A stretch of 48,414 nucleotides of DNA from Micromonospora sp. BL4 (GTDB taxonomy: Bacteria; Actinomycetota; Actinomycetes; Mycobacteriales; Micromonosporaceae): NCBI RefSeq assembly GCF_003667505.1, contig NZ_RCVJ01000049.1:1-48414 (forward strand), written 5' to 3'. Below, piece after piece: positions 8,011-16,882 of the stretch (positions are counted from its first letter, which is position 1; the number at the start of each line of letters is the position of its first letter). The notes below the pieces were generated by a model. It saw only the letters and a program-made list of their open reading frames with translations, was not told the origin of the DNA and did no database searches. The position numbers were made by a program, and so were the translations under genes.

Positions 8011-9311
8011 GCATCACCATCACCTCCGTCGAGGTGCACGACGTGCGGTTCCCGACCGCCGCGCGGGGCGACGGCTCGGACGCGATCAACCGCGGCGACT
8101 ACTCGGCGACCTACGTGGAGCTGGGCACCGACGCCGGGCCGACCGGCGCCGGTTTCACCTTCACCAACGGCCGGGGCAACGAGATCACCTGCGCGGCCGT
8201 CCGCGCGCTCGCCCACCACGTGCGGGGTCGCACGGTCGAGGAGATCGCCGCCGAGCCGGTGGCGTTCTGGCGTTCACTCAGCGCCGATGTGCAGCTGCGC
8301 TGGCTCGGCCCGGAGAAGGGCGTCATCCACATGGCGACCGGCGCGCTGGTCAACGCGGTCTGGGACCTGCGGGCCACCCTGGCCGGCAAGCCGATGTGGC
8401 GGTTCCTCGCCGAGCTGCCCACCGACGACCTCGTCGCCAGCGTCGACTTCCGGCACATCACCGACGCGCTCACCCCGGACGAGGCCGCCGCCATCCTCGA
8501 CAAGGGATTGATCGGAGGGGATGGCCGGCTCGCGGAACTCAAGCAGAGTGGTTTCGCTTCGTACACCACCTCGGTCGGCTGGCTCGGCTACCCGGACGAC
8601 AAGGTGCGCGCGCTGACCCGGCAGGCGTACGACGACGGCTGGCGGGCGATGAAGATGAAGGTCGGCGGCCCGCTCGCCGACGACCTGCGGCGGGCCCGGA
8701 TCATCCGGGAGGAGATCGGCCCCGACGCGCTGCTGATGATGGACGCCAACCAGGTCTGGGACGTCAACGAGGCGATCACCGCGATGACCACCCTCGCTGA
8801 GGTCGACCCGTACTGGATCGAGGAGCCCACGCACGCCGACGACATCCTCGGTCACGCCCGGATCGCCCGCGCGGTGACCGAGCTGACCGGTGGCCGGTGC
8901 CGGGTGGCCACCGGTGAGGTGGCCGCCAACCGGGTGGTCTTCAAGCAGCTGCTCCAGGCCGAGGCGATCGGCGTGATGCAGATCGACGCGTGCCGGGTCG
9001 GCGGCGTCAACGAGGTCCTCGCGGAGCTGCTGCTGGCGGCGAAGTTCGGGGTGCCGGTCTGCCCGCACGCCGGCGGCGTCGGCCTCTGCGAGTACGTCCA
9101 GCACCTGGCGATCTTCGACTACCTGCGGGTCGGCACCGGCCTGGACGGGCGGATGATCGAGTACGTCGACCACCTGCACGAACACTTCGTCGACCCGGTC
9201 CGCACCCGTGGCGGCCGCTACCTGCTGCCCGAGCGGCCCGGCTACAGCGCCACCATGAAGCCGGCGTCGATCGCCGAGTTCCGCTTCCCGGACGGCCCGG
9301 CATGGCGGTGA
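8007..9311 (+). CDS. Enolase-superfamily sugar-acid dehydratase, L-fuconate dehydratase-like
   Basis: The 434-residue protein is a mandelate-racemase-subgroup enolase. Visible active-site residues are the K-x-K pair K216/K218 (AMKMKVGG), metal ligands D246 (MMDANQ), E272 (YWIEEPTH) and E304 (ATGEVAANR), and the D327/H354 dyad (QIDACR; CPHAGGVGLCEY). Spacing and sequence match L-fuconate dehydratase (about 440 residues), which dehydrates L-fuconate to the 2-keto-3-deoxy acid. The GTG at 8007 overlaps the uxaC stop and has GGAGGGG upstream. In this uronate operon it may act on another aldonate of the same stereochemistry, so the exact substrate is uncertain. Confidence 0.88.
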   Translation: MSITITSVEVHDVRFPTAARGDGSDAINRGDYSATYVELGTDAGPTGAGFTFTNGRGNEITCAAVRALAHHVRGRTVEEIAAEPVAFWRSLSADVQLRWLGPEKGVIHMATGALVNAVWDLRATLAGKPMWRFLAELPTDDLVASVDFRHITDALTPDEAAAILDKGLIGGDGRLAELKQSGFASYTTSVGWLGYPDDKVRALTRQAYDDGWRAMKMKVGGPLADDLRRARIIREEIGPDALLMMDANQVWDVNEAITAMTTLAEVDPYWIEEPTHADDILGHARIARAVTELTGGRCRVATGEVAANRVVFKQLLQAEAIGVMQIDACRVGGVNEVLAELLLAAKFGVPVCPHAGGVGLCEYVQHLAIFDYLRVGTGLDGRMIEYVDHLHEHFVDPVRTRGGRYLLPERPGYSATMKPASIAEFRFPDGPAWR

Positions 9312-10795
9312 CCGTCGGCGCCTCCCGGCTCGGCCTGGGTGTCCTGCGACGGCTGCCCGCCGAGGCCCGGCCGCTGGTGCGACCCGGCACCGTGCCGGCC
9401 GGCGTCGTCCACCTCGGGCTCGGCGCGTTCCACCGGGCGCACCAGGCCGTCTACACCGAGGCCGCGATCGGCGCGGCCGGCGGCGACTGGGGCATCATGG
9501 CGGTCGCCCCCCGCAGCACCGCCCTGGTCGAGGCGCTCACCGCGCAGGACAACCTGTTCAGCGTCAGCAGCCTCTCCGCCGCCGGCAGTGCCACCCGGGT
9601 GGTCGGCGCGTTCAGCGGGGTCCGGCACGCCGCCAGCGACCCGGACGCCGTGGTGGCGCTGCTCGCCGACCCGGCGGTACGGGTGGTGACGCTGACGGTC
9701 ACCGAGAAGGCGTACCAACTCGACCCGGTGACCGGCCAGCTGTGCCCCGACTCGGCGCTCGCCGCGGACCTGGCCGGCGGCCGCCCGCCGATCACCGTGC
9801 CGGGTCTGCTGCTGCGCGGGCTGGCCGCCCGGGCCGCCGCGGACGCCGGGCCGGTGGCGCTGGTCAGCTGCGACAACCTGCCGGCCAACGGCCGGCGGCT
9901 GCGCGGTCTGGTCGACCAGGCGGTCGGGCGGGCCGCCGGGGTGCCGGCCGGCCTCGTCGACTGGGTGGCGGGCAACGTGACCTGCCCGGGGACCATGGTG
10001 GACCGGATCGTGCCGGCCACCACCGCGGAGACGATCGACTCGGCCCGGCGGGCGCTCGGCGTGACCGACCTCGCCGCGGTGGCCGCCGAGCCGTACGCGC
10101 AGTGGGTCATCGAGGACGACTTCCCCGGCGGCCGGCCCGGCTGGGAGCACGCCGGCGCGGTGCTCACCGGCGACGCCGGCCCGTGGGAACGGCTGAAGCT
10201 GCGCACCCTCAACGGCGTGCACTCGGCCGTGGCGTACCTGGGCGCGCTGGCCGGCCGGGAGACCGTCGCCGAGGCGCTGGAGATCCCGCACCTGGCCGAC
10301 GTGCTGCGCCGGCTCATCGCCGAGGACGTGGCACACAGCTTCACCCCGCCCGACGGGGTCCGGGTCGTCGACTACGGGGAACAGGTCCTCGCCCGGTTCG
10401 GCAACCCCGCGATCCACTACCGCACCCTCCAGGTGGCCACGGACGGTTCGCAGAAGCTGCCGCAGCGGGTCCTGCACACCATCGCCGACCTGCGCGCGGC
10501 CGGCCGGTCCGCCCGCTGGGGCGCGCTGGTCGTGGCCGCCTGGCTGCGCTTCGCGCTGGGGTACGCCGACGACGGCCGGGGTCTGCCGTTGCAGGACCCC
10601 CTCGCCGGGCCGATCCGGGCCGCGCTGGACGCGGGGGCGCAGACGCCGGCCGGCGCGGTGGACGCGGTCTTCGCGCTGCGCGAGATCTTCCCGGCCGAGG
10701 TGGCCGGGGACGACGAGGTACGGGCCGAGGTGACCGGCTGGCTGACCGCGCTGGCACGGCACGGCGTCGAGGCGACACTGGCGGGCGCCCGGTGA
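9302..10795 (+). CDS. Mannitol dehydrogenase-family oxidoreductase, fructuronate reductase-like
   Basis: The 497-residue protein is a polyol-specific long-chain dehydrogenase. It has the N-terminal nucleotide-binding segment VHLGLGAFHRAHQAVYT, SCDNLPANG, the segment VIEDDFPGGRPGWE and the catalytic Lys/Asn/His block KLRTLNGVHSAVAYLG. Fructuronate reductase (UxuB) and tagaturonate reductase belong here; fructuronate reductase fits best with uxaC two genes upstream, giving D-mannonate. The ATG at 9302 lies inside the end of the dehydratase gene, a 10-base overlap. Mannitol, arabinitol or sorbitol dehydrogenase activity cannot be excluded from sequence. Confidence 0.87.
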   Translation: MAVTVGASRLGLGVLRRLPAEARPLVRPGTVPAGVVHLGLGAFHRAHQAVYTEAAIGAAGGDWGIMAVAPRSTALVEALTAQDNLFSVSSLSAAGSATRVVGAFSGVRHAASDPDAVVALLADPAVRVVTLTVTEKAYQLDPVTGQLCPDSALAADLAGGRPPITVPGLLLRGLAARAAADAGPVALVSCDNLPANGRRLRGLVDQAVGRAAGVPAGLVDWVAGNVTCPGTMVDRIVPATTAETIDSARRALGVTDLAAVAAEPYAQWVIEDDFPGGRPGWEHAGAVLTGDAGPWERLKLRTLNGVHSAVAYLGALAGRETVAEALEIPHLADVLRRLIAEDVAHSFTPPDGVRVVDYGEQVLARFGNPAIHYRTLQVATDGSQKLPQRVLHTIADLRAAGRSARWGALVVAAWLRFALGYADDGRGLPLQDPLAGPIRAALDAGAQTPAGAVDAVFALREIFPAEVAGDDEVRAEVTGWLTALARHGVEATLAGAR

Positions 10796-10820
10796 ACGGA
10801 CCGACACCGCCCGGTGCCCG

Positions 10821-11999
10821 GTGAGCGGGCCGACGTCGCCACCCCGGGTGGCGGTGATCGGGGCGAACGGACACGGCCGGTGGCACCGGCGGGTGATCGC
10901 GCCGCTGCACGCCGCCGGCCGGCTGCGGCTGGTCGCCCTGGTCGACGTACGGCCGGTGGAGGACGACCCGGACGCGCCGGTGCCGCCCGGGGTGGAGGTC
11001 TTCACCGACCACCGTGCGATGCTCGCCGCGGCGCGCCCGGAGGTGGTGGTGATCTGCACCCCGCCACATACCCACCTGCCGATCGCCCGGGACGCCCTGG
11101 CCGCCGGCGCGGATCTGCTGCTGGAGAAGCCGCCGGTGCTGTCGCTGGCCGAGCACGAGGAGCTGACCGCGGCGCTGGCCGAGGCCGGGCGGGTGGCCCA
11201 GGTCGGCTTCCAGGCGCTCGGCTCGGCGGCGCTGACCGCGCTGACCGACGCGCTGGCCGCCGGCCGGCTCGGCACGGTCACCGGCATCGCCACCGTCGCC
11301 GCGTGGCAACGGCCGGACGCCTACTACGCCCGCTCCCCCTGGGCCGGTCGGCGGAGTGTGGGCGGTCGACCGGTGCTGGACGGCGCGCTGGCCAACCCGC
11401 TCGCGCACGCGGTCATGCAGTGCCTGGCGGTCGCCGAGGCGCTCGGCGGGGCGCGGCCGTGGCCGGTCGCCATCGAGGTGGAGCGCTACCGGGTACGACC
11501 GATCGAGGTGGAGGACACCGCCGTGTTGCGGGTCCGGTTCCGCGCCGGCCCGCCGGTGCTGGCCGCGGTCACCCTGGCCGCCGAGGAGTTCGTGGCGGGC
11601 GAGGTGGTGGTCACCGGCACGGCGGGGCGGGCGGTGCTGGAGTACCCGACGGACCGGTTGCGACTGCCCGGCGACGTGGTGACCCGCCGGGTTCCGGGAC
11701 GGCGGGGGCTGCTGGAGAACCTGCTGGCGCACCGGGCCGACCCGGCCGGGGTGCCGCTGATCGCCCCGCTGGCCCGTACCGCGCCGTTCACCGCGCTGCT
11801 GGACGCCCTGCGGGCCGCGCCGGAGCCGCGACTGCTCGACGGCGATCTGGTCGACGTGGTGGGCGACGGCGGGGAGCGGGTACGCCACCTGCGGGGCGTC
11901 GCCGACGTGCTGCGCCGGGCGGCCGAGCGGGGGGCGCTGCCGGGCGAGCTGGCGGTGCCGTGGGCGGTGCCGGCGTACCGCGCGGAGCTGGCGGGATAG
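10821..11999 (+). CDS. Second Gfo/Idh/MocA-family oxidoreductase
   Basis: The 392-residue protein has an N-terminal Rossmann fold (RVAVIGANGHGRWHRRVI; VALVDVRPV), the dinucleotide segment VVVICTPPHTHLPIARDAL and the family EKPP motif. It is distinct from the first oxidoreductase of the operon and closer to the usual family length. GTG at 10821 lies 25 bases after the previous stop; a clear ribosome binding site is missing, so translation probably depends on coupling. The short intergenic sequence repeats GCCCGGTGA twice, once ending the upstream gene. Substrate unknown; it is the last gene of the catabolic operon. Confidence 0.85.
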   Translation: MSGPTSPPRVAVIGANGHGRWHRRVIAPLHAAGRLRLVALVDVRPVEDDPDAPVPPGVEVFTDHRAMLAAARPEVVVICTPPHTHLPIARDALAAGADLLLEKPPVLSLAEHEELTAALAEAGRVAQVGFQALGSAALTALTDALAAGRLGTVTGIATVAAWQRPDAYYARSPWAGRRSVGGRPVLDGALANPLAHAVMQCLAVAEALGGARPWPVAIEVERYRVRPIEVEDTAVLRVRFRAGPPVLAAVTLAAEEFVAGEVVVTGTAGRAVLEYPTDRLRLPGDVVTRRVPGRRGLLENLLAHRADPAGVPLIAPLARTAPFTALLDALRAAPEPRLLDGDLVDVVGDGGERVRHLRGVADVLRRAAERGALPGELAVPWAVPAYRAELAG

Positions 12000-12139
12000 G
12001 GGGCGACGGCAACCGGAGTGCAAACAGCGCCCGGACTCGTCCGGGCCAGATCGGACGTAACCCCGGATACCCGACCGACGGCGGTCGGGGCGATGCTCGT
12101 CGACCTGGACAACTGCAACATTCCTGCATATAGATGGTG

Positions 12140-12169
12140 TTGACTCTCATAAAACCCCGAACCTACCGT
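12140..12169 (+). promoter_or_regulatory. Probable promoter of the pectate lyase gene
   Basis: TTGACT (12140-12145) is followed after 18 bases by TACCGT (12164-12169), matching actinobacterial TTGACn and TAnnnT boxes. It lies in an unusually AT-rich stretch of the 213-base gap and leaves an untranslated leader of about 36 bases with GGGAAG before the start codon. Confidence 0.5.
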
Positions 12170-12212
12170 TCCTGGTGACTCCCGAACCACCACCAGCGAA
12201 CGGGAAGAATCG

Positions 12213-13574
12213 ATGCGCAGAATCCTCACCGGCGCTACGGTCGTGGCCCTCCTGCTCGGTGCCGCCCCGGCCGGCGCCGCTCCCCGCTCCGGCTCACCGG
12301 CCTCCGCCGGCGACGGGCTCTCCTGGGCGGCCCGCCACCTCGGCCGGCAGGCGCTGCCCGAACGCGACGGCTGGGCGGCCGAGGGCACCGGGACCACCGG
12401 CGGTTCGACGGCGGCCCCCGAGCGGACCCGGGTGGTCCACAACCGGGCCGAGCTGGTCGACGCGCTCGGCGGCGACAACGCCGGCAACGCCACCGACGCC
12501 ACCCCGAAGCTCATCTACGTGTACGGCACGGTCGACGGCTTCGAGGGGCCCGACGGCGCGCCGCTGAGCTGCGCCGACCTGGCCGACCCGGAGTACCGGC
12601 TGGACGCCTACCTGGCCGCGTACGAGCCGGCGGTGTGGGGTCGGGTGCCGCCGGCCGGGCCGCTGGAGGAGGCCCGGGTGCGCTCGGTGGCCAACCAGAC
12701 CCGGCAGACCCAGGTCAACGTCGGCCCCAACACCACCATCGTCGGGCTGCGCGGCGCCCGCCTGACCGGGCTCACCCTCATGATCGACCGAGCGTCGAAC
12801 GTCATCGTCCGCAACCTGACCTTCGTGGACGCCCGGGACTGTTTCCCCGCCTGGTCACCGACCGACGGCGAGGCCGGCAACTGGAACAGCCAGTACGACC
12901 AGATCTCGGTACGCCGCAGCGAACACGTGTGGGTCGACCACAACACCTTCACCGACGGCGACAACCCGGACAGCGCCCAACCGACCTACTTCGGACGGCC
13001 GTACCAGGTGCACGACGGTTCGCTGGACGTCACACACACGGCCAGCCTGGTCACCGCCTCCTGGAATCGCTTGACCGGGCGCGACAAGCTGATGCTGATC
13101 GGCTCGTCCAACACGGTCGGCCCGGACGTGGGCCGGCTGAGGGTCACCCTGCACCACAACCTCTTCGACGGCGTCCTGCAACGGCTGCCCCGGGTGCGCT
13201 TCGGCCAGGTCGACGTCTACAACAACCACTACCGGCTCGGCGGGAACGACTTCCAGTACGCGCTCGGCGTCGGCGTGCAGTCCGCGCTGTACGTCCAGAA
13301 CAACTTCTTCACACTCGACGCGGCGGTCGCCCCGGCCGACCTGCTGTACGACTGGGGCGGCACCGCGCTCACCGAGCGGGGCACCTGGATCCGCCAGGGC
13401 GACGGCCGGGCCCGGCCGGTCGACCTGCTGGCGGCGTACAACGCGGCGCACGACCCCGACCTGGGCGCCGACGCCGGCTGGACGCCCACCCTGCGCCACG
13501 GTCCGGTCCTGCCGGCGCCGCTGGTTCCGCTCCTGGTCGGCCCGCTCGCCGGTGCCGACCGCCTGCCGGCCTGA
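12213..13574 (+). CDS. Secreted pectate lyase, polysaccharide lyase family 1
   Basis: The 453-residue protein has a Sec signal peptide (MRRILTGATVVALLLGAAPAGAA) and the right-handed beta-helix of PL1 lyases, which cut polygalacturonate by beta-elimination using calcium. Family motifs are visible: VWVDHNTFTDGDNPD from residue 239 (the vWiDH element) and RLPRVRFG from residue 324, containing the RxPxxR catalytic arginine. The beta-helix asparagine ladder shows as VDVYNNHY. Placed 213 bases after the uronate operon, it probably supplies the galacturonides that the importer and uronate enzymes use. A non-catalytic PL1-like variant is unlikely because the key arginine region is intact. Confidence 0.9.
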   Translation: MRRILTGATVVALLLGAAPAGAAPRSGSPASAGDGLSWAARHLGRQALPERDGWAAEGTGTTGGSTAAPERTRVVHNRAELVDALGGDNAGNATDATPKLIYVYGTVDGFEGPDGAPLSCADLADPEYRLDAYLAAYEPAVWGRVPPAGPLEEARVRSVANQTRQTQVNVGPNTTIVGLRGARLTGLTLMIDRASNVIVRNLTFVDARDCFPAWSPTDGEAGNWNSQYDQISVRRSEHVWVDHNTFTDGDNPDSAQPTYFGRPYQVHDGSLDVTHTASLVTASWNRLTGRDKLMLIGSSNTVGPDVGRLRVTLHHNLFDGVLQRLPRVRFGQVDVYNNHYRLGGNDFQYALGVGVQSALYVQNNFFTLDAAVAPADLLYDWGGTALTERGTWIRQGDGRARPVDLLAAYNAAHDPDLGADAGWTPTLRHGPVLPAPLVPLLVGPLAGADRLPA

Positions 13575-13711
13575 CCCGCCCGCCCTCCGTCGCGGCGGCG
13601 CCGGAGCCCTCCCGGCCGGGTCGACGCGCGCACGGCGTCGGCCCGGTGCGGTGGGTCGGGTCGGCGACGCACGGGGCGATCACCATGGTGAAGATCGGCT
13701 ATAAGTGACGC

Positions 13712-14434
13712 ATGGACTTCCCGCCGCACCTGGGCAGTATGCCGATGCACGCGATCACCGAGATCCACGGCGAACCGGGCCTGCTGGAACGCTTCCGGTT
13801 GGAGATCCAGCAGTTCGACGACAGCGCCCGGGCCCGGCTGACCGCCGCGCTCGACCTGGCCGCCGACCTGCACCGCGACGACCGGCGGGTTCGCGAGCCG
13901 TACCTCAACCACCTGCTGCGGGTGGCCATCCGGTTGATGCACCACTACCAGGTGCGCGACGTCGACGTGATCGTCGCCGGCCTGCTGCACGACGCTGTGG
14001 AGGACCACCCGGCCGAGCTTGCCGACGGGGGCGGCGACCCGCGCGGGGGCGCGCTGGCCACGCTGGCCGCCCGGTTCGGACCGCGGGTGGCGACGCTGGT
14101 CGCGGCCGTCACCAACCCGGTGTACGACCCGCAGCGCGACCGCAACACGCAGTACCGCGAGCATCTGGTGGTCAGCCTGGACCGGGAGCCCTGGGCCCGG
14201 GTGATCAAGGTGTCGGACTTCACCGACAACGGAGTGGGTGTGATCCACACGGTCGGGCCGAAGGTGGTCTCCTCGGCGATCAAGTACCGGCCGCTGGTGC
14301 CGCTCTTCCGCGACCTGATCGGCCGGCCCGACACACCGCTCTCGCTGCCGGTGAAGCGGCACATCTTCAGCCAGCTCGACCTGGCCGAGGAGCGGTTCAG
14401 CGCGATCCTGGACCAGCCCGCCCACCCCAACTGA
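13712..14434 (+). CDS. Stand-alone HD-domain phosphohydrolase (ppGpp hydrolase-like)
   Basis: The 240-residue protein carries the HD signature in the order of RelA/SpoT-type hydrolases: H67 (YLNHLLRVA), H93-D94 with E97-D98 (LLHDAVEDH) and a later Asp in KVSDFTDN. No synthetase, TGS or ACT domain is present, so it resembles small alarmone hydrolases such as Mesh1. It would remove pyrophosphate from a nucleotide such as (p)ppGpp in the cytoplasm; this substrate is inferred. A TATAAG box ends 6 bases before the ATG and there is no Shine-Dalgarno sequence, suggesting a leaderless transcript. Confidence 0.78.
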   Translation: MDFPPHLGSMPMHAITEIHGEPGLLERFRLEIQQFDDSARARLTAALDLAADLHRDDRRVREPYLNHLLRVAIRLMHHYQVRDVDVIVAGLLHDAVEDHPAELADGGGDPRGGALATLAARFGPRVATLVAAVTNPVYDPQRDRNTQYREHLVVSLDREPWARVIKVSDFTDNGVGVIHTVGPKVVSSAIKYRPLVPLFRDLIGRPDTPLSLPVKRHIFSQLDLAEERFSAILDQPAHPN

Positions 14435-14471
14435 CCAGGCCCGACGCATCACCCGACCGGGTTCTGCGACA

Positions 14472-14506
14472 AGATCTCAGATCTCCGAAGAAGCCTCCCG
14501 TATTAC
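14472..14506 (+). promoter_or_regulatory. Candidate promoter with palindrome upstream of the flavoenzyme gene
   Basis: The palindrome AGATCT-C-AGATCT (14472-14484) lies about 17 bases before a TATTAC box (14501-14506). It occupies the -35 position, so a regulator bound there could control the gene at 14588. No good TTGACA-like box is seen. Confidence 0.4.
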
Positions 14507-14587
14507 GGTGAGTTCGCGCCAGATGAGAGGGAAAATGCCCTCTTGGTCGAATTGTCGGCGCGACCAGCCGATCGGGAGGATTCGACC

Positions 14588-16084
14588 ATGCGCGACCTTT
14601 CTCGTCGTGATCTGCTCAAGGCGACGGCCGTTGGCGCCGGGGCGGTTGCGCTCCCGGTCATGATGGCCGGTGGCAGCTCGGCGATCGCGGCCGACGACCT
14701 GGGTGCCTCGTCCAGCGCGACCTACCCTCCGGCGACGTTGACCGGCCGTATCGTCCGTCCCCAGAGCCCCGACTACGCGAGCGCGAGCCTCGGCTGGGAC
14801 GAACTCTTCGTTCACTATCCGCTGGTCATCGTCTTCGCCCAGGAGACCCGGGACGTGGTCAACGCCCTCACGTGGGCGCGGCAGAACGACGTCGCGCTGC
14901 GGGTCCGCAGCGGCCGTCACAGCCTTGAGGGCTGGTCGAACGTCGACAACGGCATCGTGATCGACGTCAGCGAGCTGAAGGGCGCCCACATCGACACCGG
15001 CAGTCGCACCGCACGAGTCGGCGCCGGGCTCAACCAGTTGGAGGCGGTGACCGCGCTCGGGGAGTACGACCTGGCGGCGACGACGGGAACGGAGGGCAGC
15101 GTCGGCCTGTCCGGTGCGACCCTCGGCGGCGGTTTCGGCTTCCTCACCCGCTACCTCGGGATGGCCTGCGACAACCTGATCGGGGTGGAGATCGTGGTGG
15201 CGTCGGGCGCCGACGGCGCGGAGGTGCTCAAGGTGGACCCGTGGAACCACCCGGACCTGCTCTGGGCGCTCCGCGGAGCGGGAAACGGCAACTTCGGCAT
15301 CGTCACCTCGCTCACCTACAAGGTGGCTCCGCTCAAGAGCGTCGCCTACCTCCAGGCGACCTGGGAGGGCCTCGACGACCTGCACGGGGTCTTCGACAGA
15401 TGGCAGCGCAGCGCACCGTTCGCCGACCCCCGTCTCGGCAGCCAACTCGAGGTCCACAAGAACGAGATCCTGCTGTTCGGGGTGCTCGCGGAGGGTTCCG
15501 AGGCAGAGGCGCGAAAGTTGTTGGAACCGGTCCTGTCGGTGGGCAACCCCGAGGTGACGGTGCAGATCGGAGGCTGGGGCGACACCTACGCCGGATTCCA
15601 GATTCCGACCGAGGACGAGCCCGCGAACTGGAAGTTCTTCTCGCAGTTCACCAGCGAGCCGTTCCCCGAGAAGGCGATCAGCATCATCCGCGCATTCATG
15701 GAGGACGCCCCCTCGGACGACAGCAACTTCTTCACCCAGGCCTTCGGTACGGGGGCGCAGCGGAAGGAACCGTTCGGCGGCGCCGCCTTCCCGCACCGCG
15801 ACGCGCTCTTCTATTCCGAGCCCGGCGCCGGCTGGGGCACCCGTGGGGAGCCGGACAGCGGCGACGCCGTCACCCCGATCGCCCAGACCTGGATCGCCGA
15901 GTTCAGCCAGGCGCTGCGCCCCTACGTGAACGGCGCCTACGTCAACGTGCCGAACATCGGGATGGCGGAATGGGAGACCGCCTACTGGGGACGCAACTTC
16001 GACCGGCTGCGCAAGATCAAGGCGAAGTACGACCCCCACAACGTCTTCCAGTACGAGCAGAGCATCCCGCCGGCCACACACTGA
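14588..16084 (+). CDS. Secreted FAD-linked oxidase, berberine-bridge enzyme-like
   Basis: The 498-residue protein begins with a Tat signal (LSRRDLLKATAVGAGAVALP, cleavage after about residue 35). It then has the FAD_binding_4 domain and the BBE C-terminal motif (YWGRNFDRLRKIKAKYDPHN). H111 in RSGRHSLEGWSN and C194 in GMACDNLIGVE occupy the positions that attach FAD twice in bicovalent flavoproteins, so a bicovalent cofactor is predicted. Such enzymes oxidise sugars, oligosaccharides or secondary metabolites using oxygen. Start at 14588 is set by GGGAGGA 7 bases upstream and by the Tat motif. Substrate unknown; export with folded cofactor fits the Tat signal. Confidence 0.9.
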   Translation: MRDLSRRDLLKATAVGAGAVALPVMMAGGSSAIAADDLGASSSATYPPATLTGRIVRPQSPDYASASLGWDELFVHYPLVIVFAQETRDVVNALTWARQNDVALRVRSGRHSLEGWSNVDNGIVIDVSELKGAHIDTGSRTARVGAGLNQLEAVTALGEYDLAATTGTEGSVGLSGATLGGGFGFLTRYLGMACDNLIGVEIVVASGADGAEVLKVDPWNHPDLLWALRGAGNGNFGIVTSLTYKVAPLKSVAYLQATWEGLDDLHGVFDRWQRSAPFADPRLGSQLEVHKNEILLFGVLAEGSEAEARKLLEPVLSVGNPEVTVQIGGWGDTYAGFQIPTEDEPANWKFFSQFTSEPFPEKAISIIRAFMEDAPSDDSNFFTQAFGTGAQRKEPFGGAAFPHRDALFYSEPGAGWGTRGEPDSGDAVTPIAQTWIAEFSQALRPYVNGAYVNVPNIGMAEWETAYWGRNFDRLRKIKAKYDPHNVFQYEQSIPPATH

Positions 16085-16218
16085 CCTGCCGGGGGCAGCG
16101 CCCGGTGGCACCCACCCCCACCTCCACCACCCCGAGGGGGGCGGGGGTGGACGCCGAGCCGCCAGAGGACAGCACCGGCAGAGAGCAGCGCGTGGGTGTT
16201 GGTGTGACGGTGAGTCGA

Positions 16219-16531
16219 TCACGGATGCCGGGAGGCAGGGCCGGCCGTACCGGCCCGCACCAGGTGCTCCAGCCACGGCGTCGGCGCCACGCCCAGTTCC
16301 CGGGGCGGCGACGAAGCCGAGGGTCAGCTCGTCGAACACCGCCGCGTACGGGGGCGCGACCGGCATCGCCTCGGTGTCGTACGCGGCCTCCACCAGATGG
16401 GCCAGCGACGCGTCGTCGAAGACCGCGGCGCGGATGCCCGGATCGGCCAACCGCACCAGCACTCCGTCGACGAAGTCCACCGCACCGGCCTCCCCGCTGC
16501 CCGTGCCGGTGCACTGCGCCCGGCTCGGCAC
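16219..16531 (-). pseudogene. Probable remnant of an unidentified gene
   Basis: The minus strand encodes a protein-like segment (VDFVDGVLVRLADPGIRAA, then HLVEAAYDTEAMPVAPPYAA and FDELTLGFVAAP). After that the sensible reading continues in a different frame (ELGVAPTPWLEHLVRAG) to a stop at 16219-16221. An indel near 16300 therefore separates the two parts, and an in-frame stop lies shortly upstream of the first GTG. I do not recognise the family. It could be a real short gene with a different C-terminus, but the frame change argues for decay. Confidence 0.35.
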
Positions 16532-16646
16532 GAGGATCGCGAAGGGCCCGTCACCCGACCGTCACCGCCACCGTCACCGGGGCCCGAACCAGCCTCGACT
16601 GTCGGGAACTGAGCATCCGTACGCCGCGCGTGTGGGGGGTGGTGTT

Positions 16647-16706
16647 GCTGAAGAGCTCGATACCTCAGAGTCATCTTTATACCTCTGAGTCATCGCGCTC
16701 TTCAGC
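16647..16706. repeat. 60-base near-perfect palindrome with internal direct repeats
   Basis: The outer arms GCTGAAGAGC and GCTCTTCAGC are perfect complements, and the inner sequence continues the pairing through CGAT/ATCG and CTCAGAG/CTCTGAG. Inside are two direct copies of ACCTCnGAGTCAT (16662-16674 and 16681-16693), 19 bases apart. It may be a bidirectional terminator or a double operator. Confidence 0.65.
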
Positions 16707-16844
16707 CCATCCGCACCCCCACCGCTCATCCTCCGCGAGGTAGCGGTCGTGCACGACGACGCGTAGCGATGCGGTGTGGTGCTGGCGAGTCGCCGAGCAT
16801 CGCGACCAGCAGCCGGCCGCCGACGGCGTGGCGGCGGGCATATC

Positions 16845-16882
16845 GGTCACGGGTTGTTAGCGTGAAACGCTGATCCGTGACC
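16845..16882 (+). promoter_or_regulatory. Nested hairpin just upstream of the ribosome binding site
   Basis: GGTCACGG (16845-16852) pairs with CCGTGACC (16875-16882), and inside AGCGT pairs with ACGCT around a 3-base loop. GGAGGGG and the ATG at 16896 follow directly. A TAGCGT box (16858-16863) inside it could equally be a -10 element, in which case the structure would act at DNA level. Confidence 0.4.

Noticed and set aside
14477..16531. Open frame of 684 codons on the minus strand
   Set aside because: Most of it is antisense to the Tat-exported flavoenzyme. Only its first 100 codons look protein-like and are reported as a gene remnant.
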